A stretch of 64,000 nucleotides of DNA from Trametes villosa. Its lineage: Eukaryota; Basidiomycota; Agaricomycetes; Polyporales; Polyporaceae. A program made the position numbers and the translations under genes. Shown here in pieces: positions 44,078 through 55,306 of this stretch. How positions within the stretch are numbered: position 1 is the stretch's first letter; each line of letters opens with the position of its first letter. The notes beneath the pieces were generated by a model. The model was not told the DNA's origin, ran no database searches, and worked only from the letters and a program-made list of their open reading frames with translations. The DNA is taken from positions 310,001 to 374,000 of the forward strand of contig PUDQ02000017.1 in NCBI GenBank assembly GCA_002964805.2, in the 5' to 3' direction.

Positions 44078-45962
44078 TCAGACCACTTCGACGTCGTGGT
44101 CTTCTGCCCCTGAAGCTGCGGGGCCGGCGGACTGCTTCCACGATACAAAGTCGTCCAGCATTGTAGGCCATGCCTGGAAGAAAGTAGTACAGCATGAGAA
44201 TGCTGGGACACAAGCGAAGGTCCATAAGAGGGGCACGTACTCCGTCAGCCTCATAGTTTGACAGATCTGGCTGTACTGTGCGGCAAAACTCGAGCGTCTA
44301 GAAGACAATGACACGGACATGAGCGTTCAGCGAGAGTTGGAAGCCATATGAAGAACAAGGGTATCCGCCGCGTGACTGCACGAGCAGTCCACATGTCCGG
44401 GCAGGCACCTTGGTCTTGAAGACGTGTGTGGAACGCGAAACTCACCATATTCCACAAATCTTTGTTGGCACCCTTGTACGTCCCCTTCTCCTGGATATGC
44501 ATGTGAGTACATCAGTCGTTCAACCAACCGCTCAGGACTGACCTCGATGAACTTCAATATATCGCTCATGATGGGATACCTAGGCACTACCAACACGGAC
44601 CAAAACGCGGTCGCCGTCTGGTGGACATGCGCAGCGTGAGACTCACGGTCCACATAGAACTCTGCGCGTCAGGGGCACACCTCGATGTCAATGTTACGCC
44701 CCGTGCTATTGACGGAAGGGAAGAGTGAGGACCTGAGTCATGCAATCATTCCGCAGTACTTACGGAGGCTTCGCGAGGTTGAAGCAGAAGGTGTACAGTT
44801 CTGAGAACGCCTTGTCCTTGGAAGCGGCATACTGGTAGTACTTAGAACGATCGTACGGTTCGGTGGGATCGGCTGCTGACACTGCGACACCCTTCTTCTT
44901 CGCAGGTACGCCGGCACCGGACGGCGGCTGTATGGGCGGCTTGTCTTGGAGAAGCAGGTCTTCCAGGTCCCGGATGGCCAAGGACAGCGTCTGCAGGTTT
45001 GAAATCCTGCGCACACGTTCCAGGTTACGCGTCAAGAATACGCCGCACCGAAGCCACAGCCAACCCGGGGGATGAGGACGTACCGGAGGCCGCTTGTGCC
45101 TTTCGTCCATTCCTCCAGCGTGAACTTCGCCATCTCCGACCCATTCAGCTGCCATGCGAGGACCAGCGGAAGCGCGCCCTCGAGCGAGATGTCCAGGTCC
45201 GTGCACAGTTTCTCGAACCCGTCGGGGCCTATCTCTCCAGGGGTATCCGGATCCTCGTATGTCTTGAAGAGCTGCTTCGCACGCGCCTCGCTATAGGGTT
45301 CGGGCGCACTGGTTTTGGCCGCTCCCGACTTGGCCGAGCCGCCCGCGGCGCCGTTGCTGTGGGGTTCATGATGGGAGTTCCGCAGGCAGCAGAGGAGGGA
45401 GAATATGCTCATTCAGTGGTGTGTGGGGAGAGAGAGCTCGGGCGGGCGCACCTCTGGGACGTGCGACCGGTCGGACCGCTTAGTCAGCACAAGGACCGCC
45501 CAATATGGTGCGCTGCATACCTCATTGGGACTAGTAGACGTGCGAGGTTAGGGTCCCTACACTCTGCAGCGGAAGTAAAAGTAGCAAACGGTGATACGCA
45601 CTTCGACTGCAGGTCGTGCTTGGCCTTGGACTTGCTGGCCTTCGTGGATGCTGCTTTTGATGGTGTGCGTCTCGCTTTCTTGGCGGCGGGCTCGGGCTTG
45701 ACGTACAGCAGATTAGGTTTGTGCATGGAGGACTACACGTTAGAAAGACGCACCTCTACACTATCTCCACCATTGCTCGAGGAGACCGAGATCCCGGGGG
45801 ATGCAGCTTGCACCTCGTTTGCAGAGGCCTTGAGACGGGAAGAGGTACGAGTGGCTTTGGAAGCTCCAGAAGCCGCATCTTCAGCGCGTTTTCTCTGTCT
45901 CGGGTAAATATGGACATGTTCCGCAACTTCGAAGAATGCTCACAGCTCACCTTGGGTGCCAT
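44078..45962 (-). CDS. DCN1: DCN1-like cullin neddylation protein
   Basis: DCN1 promotes attachment of Nedd8 to cullins. The PONY domain is unmistakable: YSEARAKQLFKTYEDP, GEIGPDGFEKLCTDLDIS, ALPLVLAWQLNGSEMAKF, LYTFCFNLAKPP, ATAFWSVLVVPRYPIMSDIL, EKGTYKGANKDLWN and AWPTMLDDFVSWKQ, with the acidic tail EDHDVEVV. An ATG at 45412 could start the protein with a short cysteine-containing leader. I favour the longer start at 45962 (MAPKRKR...), because two exons there (45962 to 45602) encode a basic Lys/Ala/Ser tail-like region (EPEPAAKKARRTPSK) and can splice in frame into SNNGAAGGSAKSG. That junction's intron, 45357-45601, is 245 nt, longer than usual. The PONY core call is firm; the N-terminus is not. 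Confidence 0.82.
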
Positions 45963-46198
45963 TTTGAATGTTGAGACGGGTGTGGAGGGCAAGAGGCGTA
46001 GTGATGGAATGCGACCAAGCCAGGCTGGAATAATAACTTGACGTTGTGGCCAGTGGCACACCTGTACGGCAAGTTCCGCCGATCTTCGCAAGCGCTCTTT
46101 CTGCAAAGAAGCTTCCAAATTGGCGGACTCCCGGGCGCCTGACTCAGCTACGCGCGAGTCGAGCTTCAGCCACATTCTGCACTCATCTGCGAACCACC

Positions 46199-46939
46199 AT
46201 GTCTTCGGAGATCTTCAACCCGAACCCGACGATCTTCGCGCCGTCTAAGGCAAAGGCCGCGCACGCATATGCGAAGCCACATTCTCTCTGGCTGGACGAC
46301 GGAGAACAGACAGAGGACGAAGAGTACGATCAGACGGACGAGCCCGAGGGTATTGACCAAGACGAGATCTTTGGTACGCACACGATGTACTCTGCCGGAA
46401 AACAATCTCTCATACTATCGTATCGTGGCGCATCTTTAGAACTTATCCGGTCAATATCTGACCCCGAACATCGAAGCATGACTCTCGAGCAGCTCGCGGT
46501 CGTGTCCGCACCCCAAATTACCTTCAACCCGAAGTACCCGGACAGGATCACCGTAGAGTTTACACCAACAGTGCCTCACTGCGGCATGAGCACGTTCATT
46601 GGTGAGTATATGCTCGTGCTTCTCGCATGCAGACTACTTATGTTGCGTGCTTACCCTAGGTCTTTCTATCCGGGTGCGCTTGTTGCGGAGTCTACCCCAG
46701 CGGTTCAAAGTCGACATCAAGGTGAAGCCGGGATCTCATCAGAGCGAGCAAGCACGTACGTTGACCCAGTTACCCGTGGGGCACTCCTCGGACATCCGAG
46801 CTCACAGCTCTCATCCACAGTGAACAAACAGCTCAACGACAAAGAGCGGGTAGCCGCGGCCCTGGAGAATCCCGCGCTCCTTGAAGTGCTCGAGCAATGC
46901 CTCTCGACTGTCGGAGGCCACGAGGGACATGACCATTGA
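46199..46939 (+). CDS. CIA2: Cytosolic iron-sulfur assembly factor CIA2/MIP18
   Basis: Cia2 (CIAO2/MIP18) works in the CIA targeting complex that delivers Fe-S clusters to nuclear and cytosolic proteins, including polymerases and XPD. The protein has a charged N-terminus ([19 protein letters not shown], then Asp/Glu-rich), and the core [39 protein letters not shown] with the reactive Cys, [35 protein letters not shown] and the ending [18 protein letters not shown]. Two or three short introns interrupt it; the first (after DEIF) uses GTACGC. Divergent from DCN1. Confidence 0.9.
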   Translation: MSSEIFNPNPTIFAPSKAKAAHAYAKPHSLWLDDGEQTEDEEYDQTDEPEGIDQDEIFGTHTMYSAGKQSLILSYRGASLELIRSISDPEHRSMTLEQLAVVSAPQITFNPKYPDRITVEFTPTVPHCGMSTFIGEYMLVLLACRLLMLRAYPRSFYPGALVAESTPAVQSRHQGEAGISSERASTYVDPVTRGALLGHPSSQLSSTVNKQLNDKERVAAALENPALLEVLEQCLSTVGGHEGHDH

Positions 46940-48894
46940 TCACCGATATCCATGCTCACTCCACCGCATCCTCGTGTGTAGCCCATAGCCTCTCCATGTA
47001 CTCTCACGCACTGTAACTCTAGCGACTGTTACCATTCGCTCACCTGTCGACGGACCTCTACTGCGCCATGGACGCGGGATCTCCAAGCCTCCATTCCTTG
47101 CGTCTCTAGTCATCTGGACATGTGAACGATACAAAGTACCCGCTCTGGACGTCTTCTTCGAAACCCGAGGACATGCTTATAGCAAATTCTCTGAGATTAA
47201 GGTATGTCAGGTTTTCACTCAGGGGGCATGCCGCGTGTGTATAACACGGACTATTGTGCCATTGATTTGATGTTTACATACAGGTTGCTCGAAGTGTCAT
47301 GGCATGGCACTCTGCCATCAACAATGTTCGCGCTAGTGTAGCGTAAGAGCAACCACCGCCATGAACAGTGCCACCGCGGTCGCTAGCGAGTGGGTTTCTC
47401 TACGACTCAGGAGGTAGCAGCGATGCTACCAACTTGACTCCTTTACCACCCTTGTAGGGGCAGGCACAGCTTTGTGAGCACCGATCTCACTTGCCTTGTC
47501 CTTGGACGCTGCGTTCGATTTGATGGTAGCCACCCCCTCTCAAGCGGCCCCGAAGCATTTTCCTCGGGCATGTATCATCCAGAATATCGAGCTGACCAAG
47601 GAAAAGATTACCCCATGTACTCGCCGAAGGTCTCCGTACCAGGAGATGAAACTTTAACCTTTCAAGTAGGCGCCAGCGCAAAACCCTGCAAGACCGCGGT
47701 GTGATCGGATACGCACTGCAAGACAAAATCAATTCTGCGCGTCTCGCCGTCTGCGACCACACGCTCAGACCACCGTCTCAACCCCATCGAGTTCTCCGAG
47801 GCGGATCAGTATGAGCGTACGAGGCGCAGCCGGGACAAACCACTGACCAACGTCGCGTGAGGCGGGGCACATCCACAACGCCGACCGAGCTCAGACGCCC
47901 CGGGCCACGAGTGGCAGCTGTGCAAGCTACGTGCCGCCGAATCAACTGTTCCTTCTGTTCATACTTCGCTGCGCTTACGAGACGCTTGGCCACCGGTACC
48001 CACAGCTCCTGGTCCGCCTGGTGCATGAGGATGCCGCGTTGCCACCCGGGAGTGCCCCCGCCTGCCCGCGATGCAGCATGCTCGGTCAGGTGGCAGCGCA
48101 GATCGCGGGTGGTTGGGTGGCACATAGGCAGGGCCGTTGTTGGCTAGCTCGCGGTGGCCGGCGTGCATTGTCGGCCTGCCAAGCGTGGGAGGCCTTTTGT
48201 TCTGAATCTAAGCGCGGCGGCGACGTTGTACGAGAATGGAAGCCTCAAGAACAGACCGGGGACACGCCGCACACGGACGCTCGCGCGCTTCCGGCCTATT
48301 GTTCTCGTGCAATGTTCTCGCGCGGCGACTGCTAGCGCCCGCCGTCAGCAGGCCCTGGCGCGGTACCTTCTGCAACTCCCCCCGTCCTTGTAGTAGGTTT
48401 CCAGATACCGCGGAGGTACACGCATATGAGGATATCCGAAATCACTGATCCAACACCCACAAGTGCTCCAGGCGGGGTGGGACGGCCAGCAACGGTGGCC
48501 GACGGCGTGCGCATGGCGGACGCCCGGGCGATCACGGCGGCAATGATGCGCAGGGTGGACACATGGGGCAGACGACGACGGCGGCGAGCGTCGAGCTGGC
48601 GCCGCGCAGGGCAGGCGAGGGCGCCGTCGTCTGCGTACTGCCTTTTGTTTTCCAAACACGGCGCGGGCAGGCGTCGCGTGCGCACGCGATCCGGGTCGCC
48701 GGTTCGCATCGGCAAGTACAACAGCCCCCATATTTGGCACAAGGCGGCTCGTACAACGTCCGCCGCATTCTTATATCCTCTATCCATCCCCATGGCGGTC
48801 CACACAGCACCCTCCCCCCTCCCCCAGCCGGCCCTGCTTTCCCCGCGCTGGCGTACCCCACCTGTATCTTCGTCAATATCGCGCAGCTCCATCA
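46940..48894. other. Long intergenic region
   Basis: Nearly 2 kb. A possible exon pair without a start codon is seen around 46988-47202 (ending at a GTATGT donor) and 47285-47344. A frame at 47474-47704 is open but unrecognised. The last 200 bases carry TATATCC and CT-rich DNA before the DUF7330 gene. I do not support a gene here. Confidence 0.4.
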
Positions 48895-49786
48895 ATGACC
48901 TCCTCGATTTGCTCGCATGTGAGCCCAATCACCTCCCCCGCTGATGGGCTTGTGGCTGACAGATCCTACGCAGGGATCGATGTATCCGATGAGCACGGAG
49001 AGCCTGCTCGAGCAGCCCACGGGCTCGCACAGAGTGAAATACATGGGCGCGGGCCCGCACGCCTCGCACGACTTCGCGCTCGAGACGGACGAGCGCCCGA
49101 TCGACGTCTCCCTCGTCCTCCCGCACTACCGCGCGCACAACCAGCCGTACGACCACCGGCTGTCCATGTACGTCGGCACGGACGCCGCGAGCTCCGTGAA
49201 AGTGAAAGTGGTGCGTCCAGCGTCCTCCCTCCGGCCCAGCGCCCGCCGGTACCGCCTGCTAACGCGCACTCCGCCCCTTCGCTAGTGCCGGAAGTTCACG
49301 CCCGCGCGGACGACGAACTTCAGGCTCGAGGTGCACGCCGCCGCGGGCGCGGACGTCACCATCTGGCTCCCGTCCGACTTCAAGGGCCACATCCACCGCT
49401 CGTCCGCGTGCCGCAAAGTCGGCTTCTCCGCGGGCTTCACGAACCGCATCATGCGCAACGTCTGCCTCACGCAGTCGCGCCGCCCGTCCGTCGTCTCCGT
49501 CTCCGAGCACGCCGCGCACCGCTTCCAGGAGATCTACGTCTCCGGCGCCGGGGAGAAGGAGAAGCGCGGCGCGTTCCCGCTCGGGTTCGCGCCCGCGGAC
49601 GCGCCCGAGGAGGACGAGGTCGTGGTGGAGACCGCGGGCACGGTGACGTTCCGGATGTGGGACGTGCACCGCGGCGAGCCCGAGGCGCGCTGCCGCGAGG
49701 CGTGCAAACGCGCGTTCGGCCTCGGCTGGTGCTCGAAGCGCAGCAACGAGGTCGAGATCGACTGGGACTTCCTCCTCGAAGACTAG
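48895..49786 (+). CDS. DUF7330 domain protein
   Basis: Three exons. ATG 48895 codes MTSSICSH, then a GTGAGC-CAG intron of about 58 nt leads to GSMYPMSTESLLEQP; ATG 48980 is an alternative start. The domain reads DVSLVLPHYRAHNQPYDHRL, then TTNFRLEVHAAAGADVTIWL, PSDFKGHIHRSSACRKVGFS, FTNRIMRNVCLTQS and later RCREACKRAFGLGWCSKRSN. The IWLPSDFKG segment and surrounding pattern fit DUF7330, a basidiomycete family of unknown function. It ends EVEIDWDFLLED. GC content is very high (about 70% in the second half). No signal peptide or membrane segments. Confidence 0.7.
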
Positions 49787-50394
49787 ACGCGCCATTGCCC
49801 CCCGACCCCGGACCCAGCACTCGACCTCATGTTCTCTATCGCACGCTCGCTCTTCGACGCCTTCTGCGGCCGCTATAGGCCCCGCACACGCCACGCATTT
49901 TCGGTCCCTCCTCCGCATGCCGCCCCTCTTGCCTCGCCCACCATGGTCCCGCTCCAGCATCCAGCCTCCAGCATATACCGCCCGCCCCTTCACGCCCCAC
50001 CCATTGTAGCATAAGCGCAGTCCGACACACATCTCTAGAGACCCTGTAGCACCAGCCTTTCCCCGCCACTGTATCGCACACGACTACCCACTTTCTGTTC
50101 CTCTCCGCCGCACGTCCGTACGCTTAATTCTATTCTTATAATGTGCCGCCGCGCTCCAGCAGCGCGCGCGGCACTTCTGCTATTGGGCCTTTGACGATGT
50201 TATGGATCACATTATGCACATATGTTCATAGTTGCACGTTAGAATATACGTATATGCACCTTCACGCTCTATGTTCGCCAAGGATCGCTCAGCTTTCCAA
50301 CGCGCGATGAATCACTCCATCGGGTGAGTGTGAGTGTAAGGGAGCGTGTACGAGGTCAATACGGACAACAGAGGAACGGTACGAAAGGCTGATG
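49787..50394. other. Convergent 3' spacer
   Basis: 600 bp between DUF7330 and TMEM242-like stop codons. No gene supported. Confidence 0.5.
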
Positions 50395-51301
50395 CTATAC
50401 ATGCCCTCTCTTCGTCCTCTCCAGCCTCCCCTCCGCCTCCACTTCTCGCAGCGCAGCAACTGCCCAGCCCGAAAACCCATCTTTGTCAAACGCCTCCCGT
50501 AACCTTTGCTCAGCCGCACCCCACGTCCACCCCTCCACCTCCGACGGCGACAGCGTGATAACCCCCGCCTCTGCTAGCTCTTCGGGCTCGTCCGCCTCTG
50601 CCGGCGGCCGGTGTATCCGCGACGAGAGCAACGGCATCCGCGCGAGCACCGCCGCGCGCATCCTGTCCGCGAACTCTTGCGTCTTTTGCGCACACACGCC
50701 ACACCCCCGCGTGAGCCAAGAAAGAAGAGGGGGGGGGAGGAGTCAGCACGCACCGTCTCCACGCCCATGTACGTCCGGACGCCCCACACGCCCGCGGTCG
50801 CGCCCGCGCCGACGAGCAGCGTCGCGAGCCCAAACGCCTTCGCGCAGTGCAGCGCGCCGTTGAAGTCGTCCTCCGCCTTGGCGGCCCCAGGCGCGCTGGA
50901 GGAAGAGGACAGCGCTGTGCGTGCTTGCGATGGGGGTAGCATAGACGTTGTGCTGGGGTTGGCGATGGGGATGCCGGCCGAGGCAGAGCGGCGGGTCGGC
51001 GGGGGAGGAGCTTCCGCGAGTGCTTTCCCGAGCGTCGCGGCTCTACTCCGGCGCAGCATGAGTATGGGCACGCTCATGGCGACCGTCGAGAACGCGAGCT
51101 GTAGCGCGAATTCATAAACTAAGAAAATGGCCACCCTTGGACACAATTCTAGAGACGTACGAGCGCGATGGGGACCCATTTTGGCACCGGCTTCTTGTCT
51201 TTGCCAAAGATTCCCCTGTACCCGTCGATTTCTGGCGGCGCATCTCTAGGCGGCGGCGGCGTTGACAAAGAGCTAGGACCGGCGATGGGGCTGGCAGACA
51301 T
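50395..51301 (-). CDS. TMEM242-like mitochondrial membrane protein
   Basis: Two membrane segments are clear. The first is VPIALLAFSTVAMSVPILML, formed by splicing across a 62 nt intron (donor GTACGT, acceptor CTACAG). The second, AFGLATLLVGAGATAGVWGV, is followed by RTYMGVETTQEFADRMRAAV. Both the position and the GV-tail-DRM pattern recall TMEM242, a small animal mitochondrial protein helping ATP synthase assembly. A Pro/Ser-rich loop links them. After a second intron the C-terminus carries ITLSPSEVEGWTWGAAEQ and helical sequence. An N-terminal IDGYRGIFGKDKKPVPKW precedes the first segment. The family match rests mainly on the second half. Confidence 0.55.
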
Positions 51302-51643
51302 GGTGGAAGCTCAAGACGTTTTGCAAGCCAAACACCAGCGGGAGTGAACGAGTGAATGCCGTCCGGCGCCCACAGATGCGTGTCCCCGCCGGCCACCCAC
51401 GTGAGTGGTGATCGGCGGTACTTCCTCGTTTGGAAATACGGCGCATCAACGCTTGTCATGCACGTATGAGCGCAGCGGACCGAACTGGCGTATCTCGGCC
51501 AACGGGGGTCCCATGGTAGAATCACACATCTACTAGATGCCAGAAGAGTATACAGAAGGGTATTGTAGAGTACGCTATGCAACAGGAAAGCACCAAAACC
51601 GTCCGTCCCCGCCAGCCCATCAGCCGACCCAGCCGCGGCGCCC
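51302..51643. other. Intergenic region
   Basis: 342 bp between the TMEM242-like start and the VPS1 stop. No gene supported. Confidence 0.45.
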
Positions 51644-54600
51644 TTACACGCTCGCCACGATCCTGCACACATCGTCAGTTCACCATACATAATGATAGGA
51701 CAGAGACGACGCACTCCTCGGCCTTGTTGAGCGCCTGGATCATCGACACGACCTCCTTGCGGCGGTTGACGACGTACTCGGACTCCTTCAGGAGCTCGTC
51801 GAGCACCTCGGGCTTGTACAGCTCCTGCAGCAGCTCGCGCTGCAGGTTCTCCTTCGAGTGGTTCACGAGCGTGAGCGTGATCGCCTTCGGGACCATGTCG
51901 ATCATCTCGCGCTTCACGATGTTGAAGTACGAGTGGATCAGCAGCTCTGCACCAGCGGTCAGCGACAAACATAGTATGTGGGGTATGCAGGGTACGCACT
52001 GATGACCTCGGTCTCCATGAGCTCCCGGTCGTTCAGCGCCGCCTGGGGCTTGATCACCGGCGGGGGCTACAGTACGGCATGAGTGCGCGAGGACACTAGC
52101 AGATGGGATGAGAGGCACTGACCGCGTCCATGACTGCCGCGCCCTTCTTCTTCGGCTGGTTCTTCTGGAAGAACGAGCCAAAGAAGCTCTGCTCCTCCTT
52201 CGCGTCCACGTCCAGGTCGCGGTTGTTGTTCAGCTGTGCGGAGGACCCCTTGCCGCCCTTGTCTGCGTGCTGTGGCGGCTTGTTCGCGTTCAGGCGCTCG
52301 GTGACGATCGACATCGCCTTGTGGCCGTTCAGGAAGTCGGGGTGCGTCGTGTTCACGTAGCATGCTTGCATCCTATCCAGATGTAAGCATAAGATCTGAG
52401 CGGCGCTGTACGAGCCGATCACTTACGCAACCAGGTCGGTGACAAGCTTGGTCGTGGGGTTCATCGAGGTCTTGAAGAAGTTGACGACAACGGAGTTGAA
52501 GCGCTCCTTCAGCTGAGGGAACCGCCTGAAAGCTTGCTAAGAGAGAAATCAGCTGATTTGCAGACGCAACAGCTACGTGAGGAACTCACGATCTTGCCCA
52601 GCAGCTGGCTCAGGATGCGAATCAGCTCGTCGTAGACAAGCTGGCAACACTTGATCGAGGGGTCCTCAAGCCTCCGGATCTGCTGCTTCACGATGATCTC
52701 GAACGCTTGGGTGCCGACGAAGAGGGAAGGTGTCGAGCCCTATACGGACAATCAGCGCACCGTACAGAGCTGGTGAAAGATTTACTGACCGAGGAGTTGT
52801 ACAGGATAGTCCGGATGTCGCCGTCCTTCACCTGGTCGAACGGGTCGATCGTCTTGATGCCGTTGTTGAACAGCTCGTGGAACACGAAACTGATACGCGC
52901 ACCACCGGACAGCTCGTTTAGCGAGAGCTCGTTGGTGTTACCGTCGATCGTCATGCGGAAGTCCGAGCAGAACTCCGTGATCACAGAGAGCACGATGTTC
53001 GCCGAGTTCCCGTCGCCCAGGGCGCCACCCAGGGACTGCAGCTCGGCGTTGAACTTCTGCTGCTGCTGCTGGATGCGCGCTTTGATGTCCGGCAGCGTAT
53101 TCCGGATGTGCGCCATGAGGATCTGGGACTTCGGTCACGAGATTGAAACGCTCGCGAGCACCGTGAATACGTACCACATTGAGCTTGCGCGCCAAGAACG
53201 GTGTGCCACAGTACTGCGCCTTGTTGGCGTACGAGGGGTGTGTCTCAAAGTACTTGCGCTCATGCTCCAGAGCGGCGCTGATCGGCTTGCTCGTCTCAAT
53301 GTCACGCTGCCCACGGTTAACCACGGGAACGTAGCCCAGGCGAAGGGGAATGACGCGACCCGCGAGAATGTCGACGACGTCGGTTCCCTGGTCCCTGTTA
53401 TTGCAGTCAGTACTGTCCTGAAACAATATGCACGGGTAACTCACATCAAGTCGACCTTCGTGAGGACACCGATAGTCCGTTGACCCTCAGGGTCCACCTC
53501 CCGCGCCAACTTCAGGCCATCCGAGTTCGCCAAATCCGTGTTGGCTGCCGTGACCGCGAGGATAATACATGCCGGCCGCGAGATGTACTTGAGCAGCATA
53601 TCCTTGATCTGCTTCTCAATGTCGCGCGGCTGGTCGCCCACGGGCACCTTGGTCAGACCGGGAAGATCGACCAGGGTCAAGGTGAGGACGTTGGGGGAGT
53701 AGATGCGCAGGTTGATGGGGAGGGGCGAGATGCCGGCGTTCTTCCCGGTCTTCGCCTCGGTGTCGCGGACGATCTCGTCTCGGATTTTGTTAAAGTCGTA
53801 GAACTTCTGTCCGGGAAGGTGCAGGAACTCGCCCCATTCGTCGGGGTTGGCCGCGGAGTCGCCGCCCGCCTTGAGGTCCTCCGTGCCGTTAGCTTTGGGG
53901 GGCGTTAGCACACAATGAGTTGTCGCCGGGATGGAAACATACCCTTGCCATTTGGCGCCGCCGTCGGTTTGCGGTTGATGAGTTGCAGAACCTGCGCGAG
54001 CGTCGCGTTAGCCCTGTACGGATACCAATCACGGCACCTTTCATATCGAGAGGCCGTTTCAATTTACGCTGCTCCCGGAGTCCGAGCGTCCGAGCGCCCC
54101 GAGCGCGCGTGTTCCACCGTACCGCGAACACAAGCGGAGAACTGGTTGCTGTGCGTGCTCGGAATTCAAGTGCCAGCTGATCGTTGAGGACCGATATCGC
54201 GAGATACGGTAGACCTCATCGCAATTCATGCTGGGCGCGACCAGGGAGCTGTTTCGGTTGAGGGTGACAAGGTCGCCAACCCTACCCGGCTACCACAGCA
54301 AATACCGGCAAGAAGTAGTGCGCCGTAGTGCGAGGTGGCTCAACCTGGCGAGGGGGTAGCACCAAGCATCCCCGAGCAGCGTAACACACAAGTGGTCTAT
54401 CGACATGAAAGGCGCTGCAAGGCCGGACGTACCAACGGTCTCCGGGTCACAATGCCCGTTCCTCGGGGAAGGAAGTCGCGACCGACGATGTTCTTGACAT
54501 CGGAGGATATGAGTCTAGGACATTATGCGATGAATACATATGCTGCGCACCTCGAGCACACTACTCTTGCCACTACTTTGACTGCCGAGCACACATATCT

Positions 54601-54703
54601 GCGGGAGGTCTATTTGGGACGCGGACGAGCCGACCGCGGTAAAGACATCTTGGAGCTTGTTGACGACGTTGACAATTTCCGTTCCGAGCCCAGATGTAGC
54701 CAT
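51644..54703 (-). CDS. VPS1: Dynamin-related GTPase Vps1
   Basis: Vps1 is the dynamin for vacuolar/endosomal and peroxisomal membrane fission. The GTPase domain has the P-loop [37 protein letters not shown], and the TKVDLMDQG motif. The middle domain has [27 protein letters not shown] and [20 protein letters not shown], and the GED runs [20 protein letters not shown] to [16 protein letters not shown], ending IVASV. The pattern [11 protein letters not shown] and [12 protein letters not shown] fits Vps1 rather than Dnm1. Insert B is polar ([25 protein letters not shown]) and there is no PH domain. One intron (53992-54432, 441 nt), between TRRPL and VLQLINRK, is swollen by a dispersed repeat. 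Other introns are short. Start ATG at 54703 gives [20 protein letters not shown]. Confidence 0.93.
54231..54403 (+). repeat. Dispersed repeat copy B (in VPS1 intron)
   Basis: Matches copy A at 4281-4481 as described there, with CCAACCCTACCCGGCTACCA at 54277-54296 and AAGTGGTCTATCGA at 54390-54403. It lies in the 441 nt VPS1 intron, in the same orientation relative to the host gene as copy A. Real ends are probably further out on both sides. Confidence 0.6.
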
Positions 54704-55306
54704 GGTGGAAGACGAAGGGAGGGGATGATGAAGGGAGGAGGAGAAAGCGAGAGCACGCCCGTGGCTCGACACAGCCGCGTGTCGCGTCCACGGGCGCCTA
54801 TGCGGCGCAGCTACACTTTCGTCGCTTGCTCTCCGCTTCTACCACGGACCGTGACCACCCACACAAACCGTTGGCGCAGCACTTCGCTGCGCTCGCGGCT
54901 GCGCTGGGATGGTAATATGGATGATGGAGCTCTCCGAGGTGAGTCCGATATAGCTCTGGACAGCATATCATCATATTGACACACTGGCGGAATCAGTATT
55001 ATTATGCGGCATTCTTGCCTCTCATGTGTGTCTTCCGGAGTCCTGAGTCCTGGCTGTACATCCTTGGCCTAGCTGCCAAGATGCCGCAACTACTGCGTAC
55101 GGCGAGTATAGCCGTAGCTCGTGAGCGAGCATATGTTGCTCTTGATACCATTGCCCTTGCGCGGTTATCGTGTGCACATGAGTAGCCCCATCCCTAGCCG
55201 GCGTACGTAACAAAAAGACAGAACATCTCGCTACCATCGGTCCCCCACACTTGATCTCCCACAGAGACGCAGAAGACGCACAACCCTGTCGTTCAACCTT
55301 ATAGCC
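54704..55306. promoter_or_regulatory. Divergent VPS1/SDR-2 promoter; right part conserved with SDR-1 promoter
   Basis: From about 54920 to 55306 this matches the SDR-1 upstream region in inverted form. The block at 54928-54961 (GCTCTCCGAGGTGAGTCCGA and beyond) is one of the best conserved pieces. Confidence 0.55.

Noticed and set aside
47474..47704. 76-codon open frame on the plus strand
   Set aside because: It starts at GTG, has no splice context, and another frame over the same DNA is equally open. Looks like chance in GC-rich sequence.
48332..48944. Long overlapping open frames on both strands
   Set aside because: Composition-driven (Arg/Pro/Ala-rich) and mutually antisense; typical GC-rich noise upstream of the DUF7330 gene.
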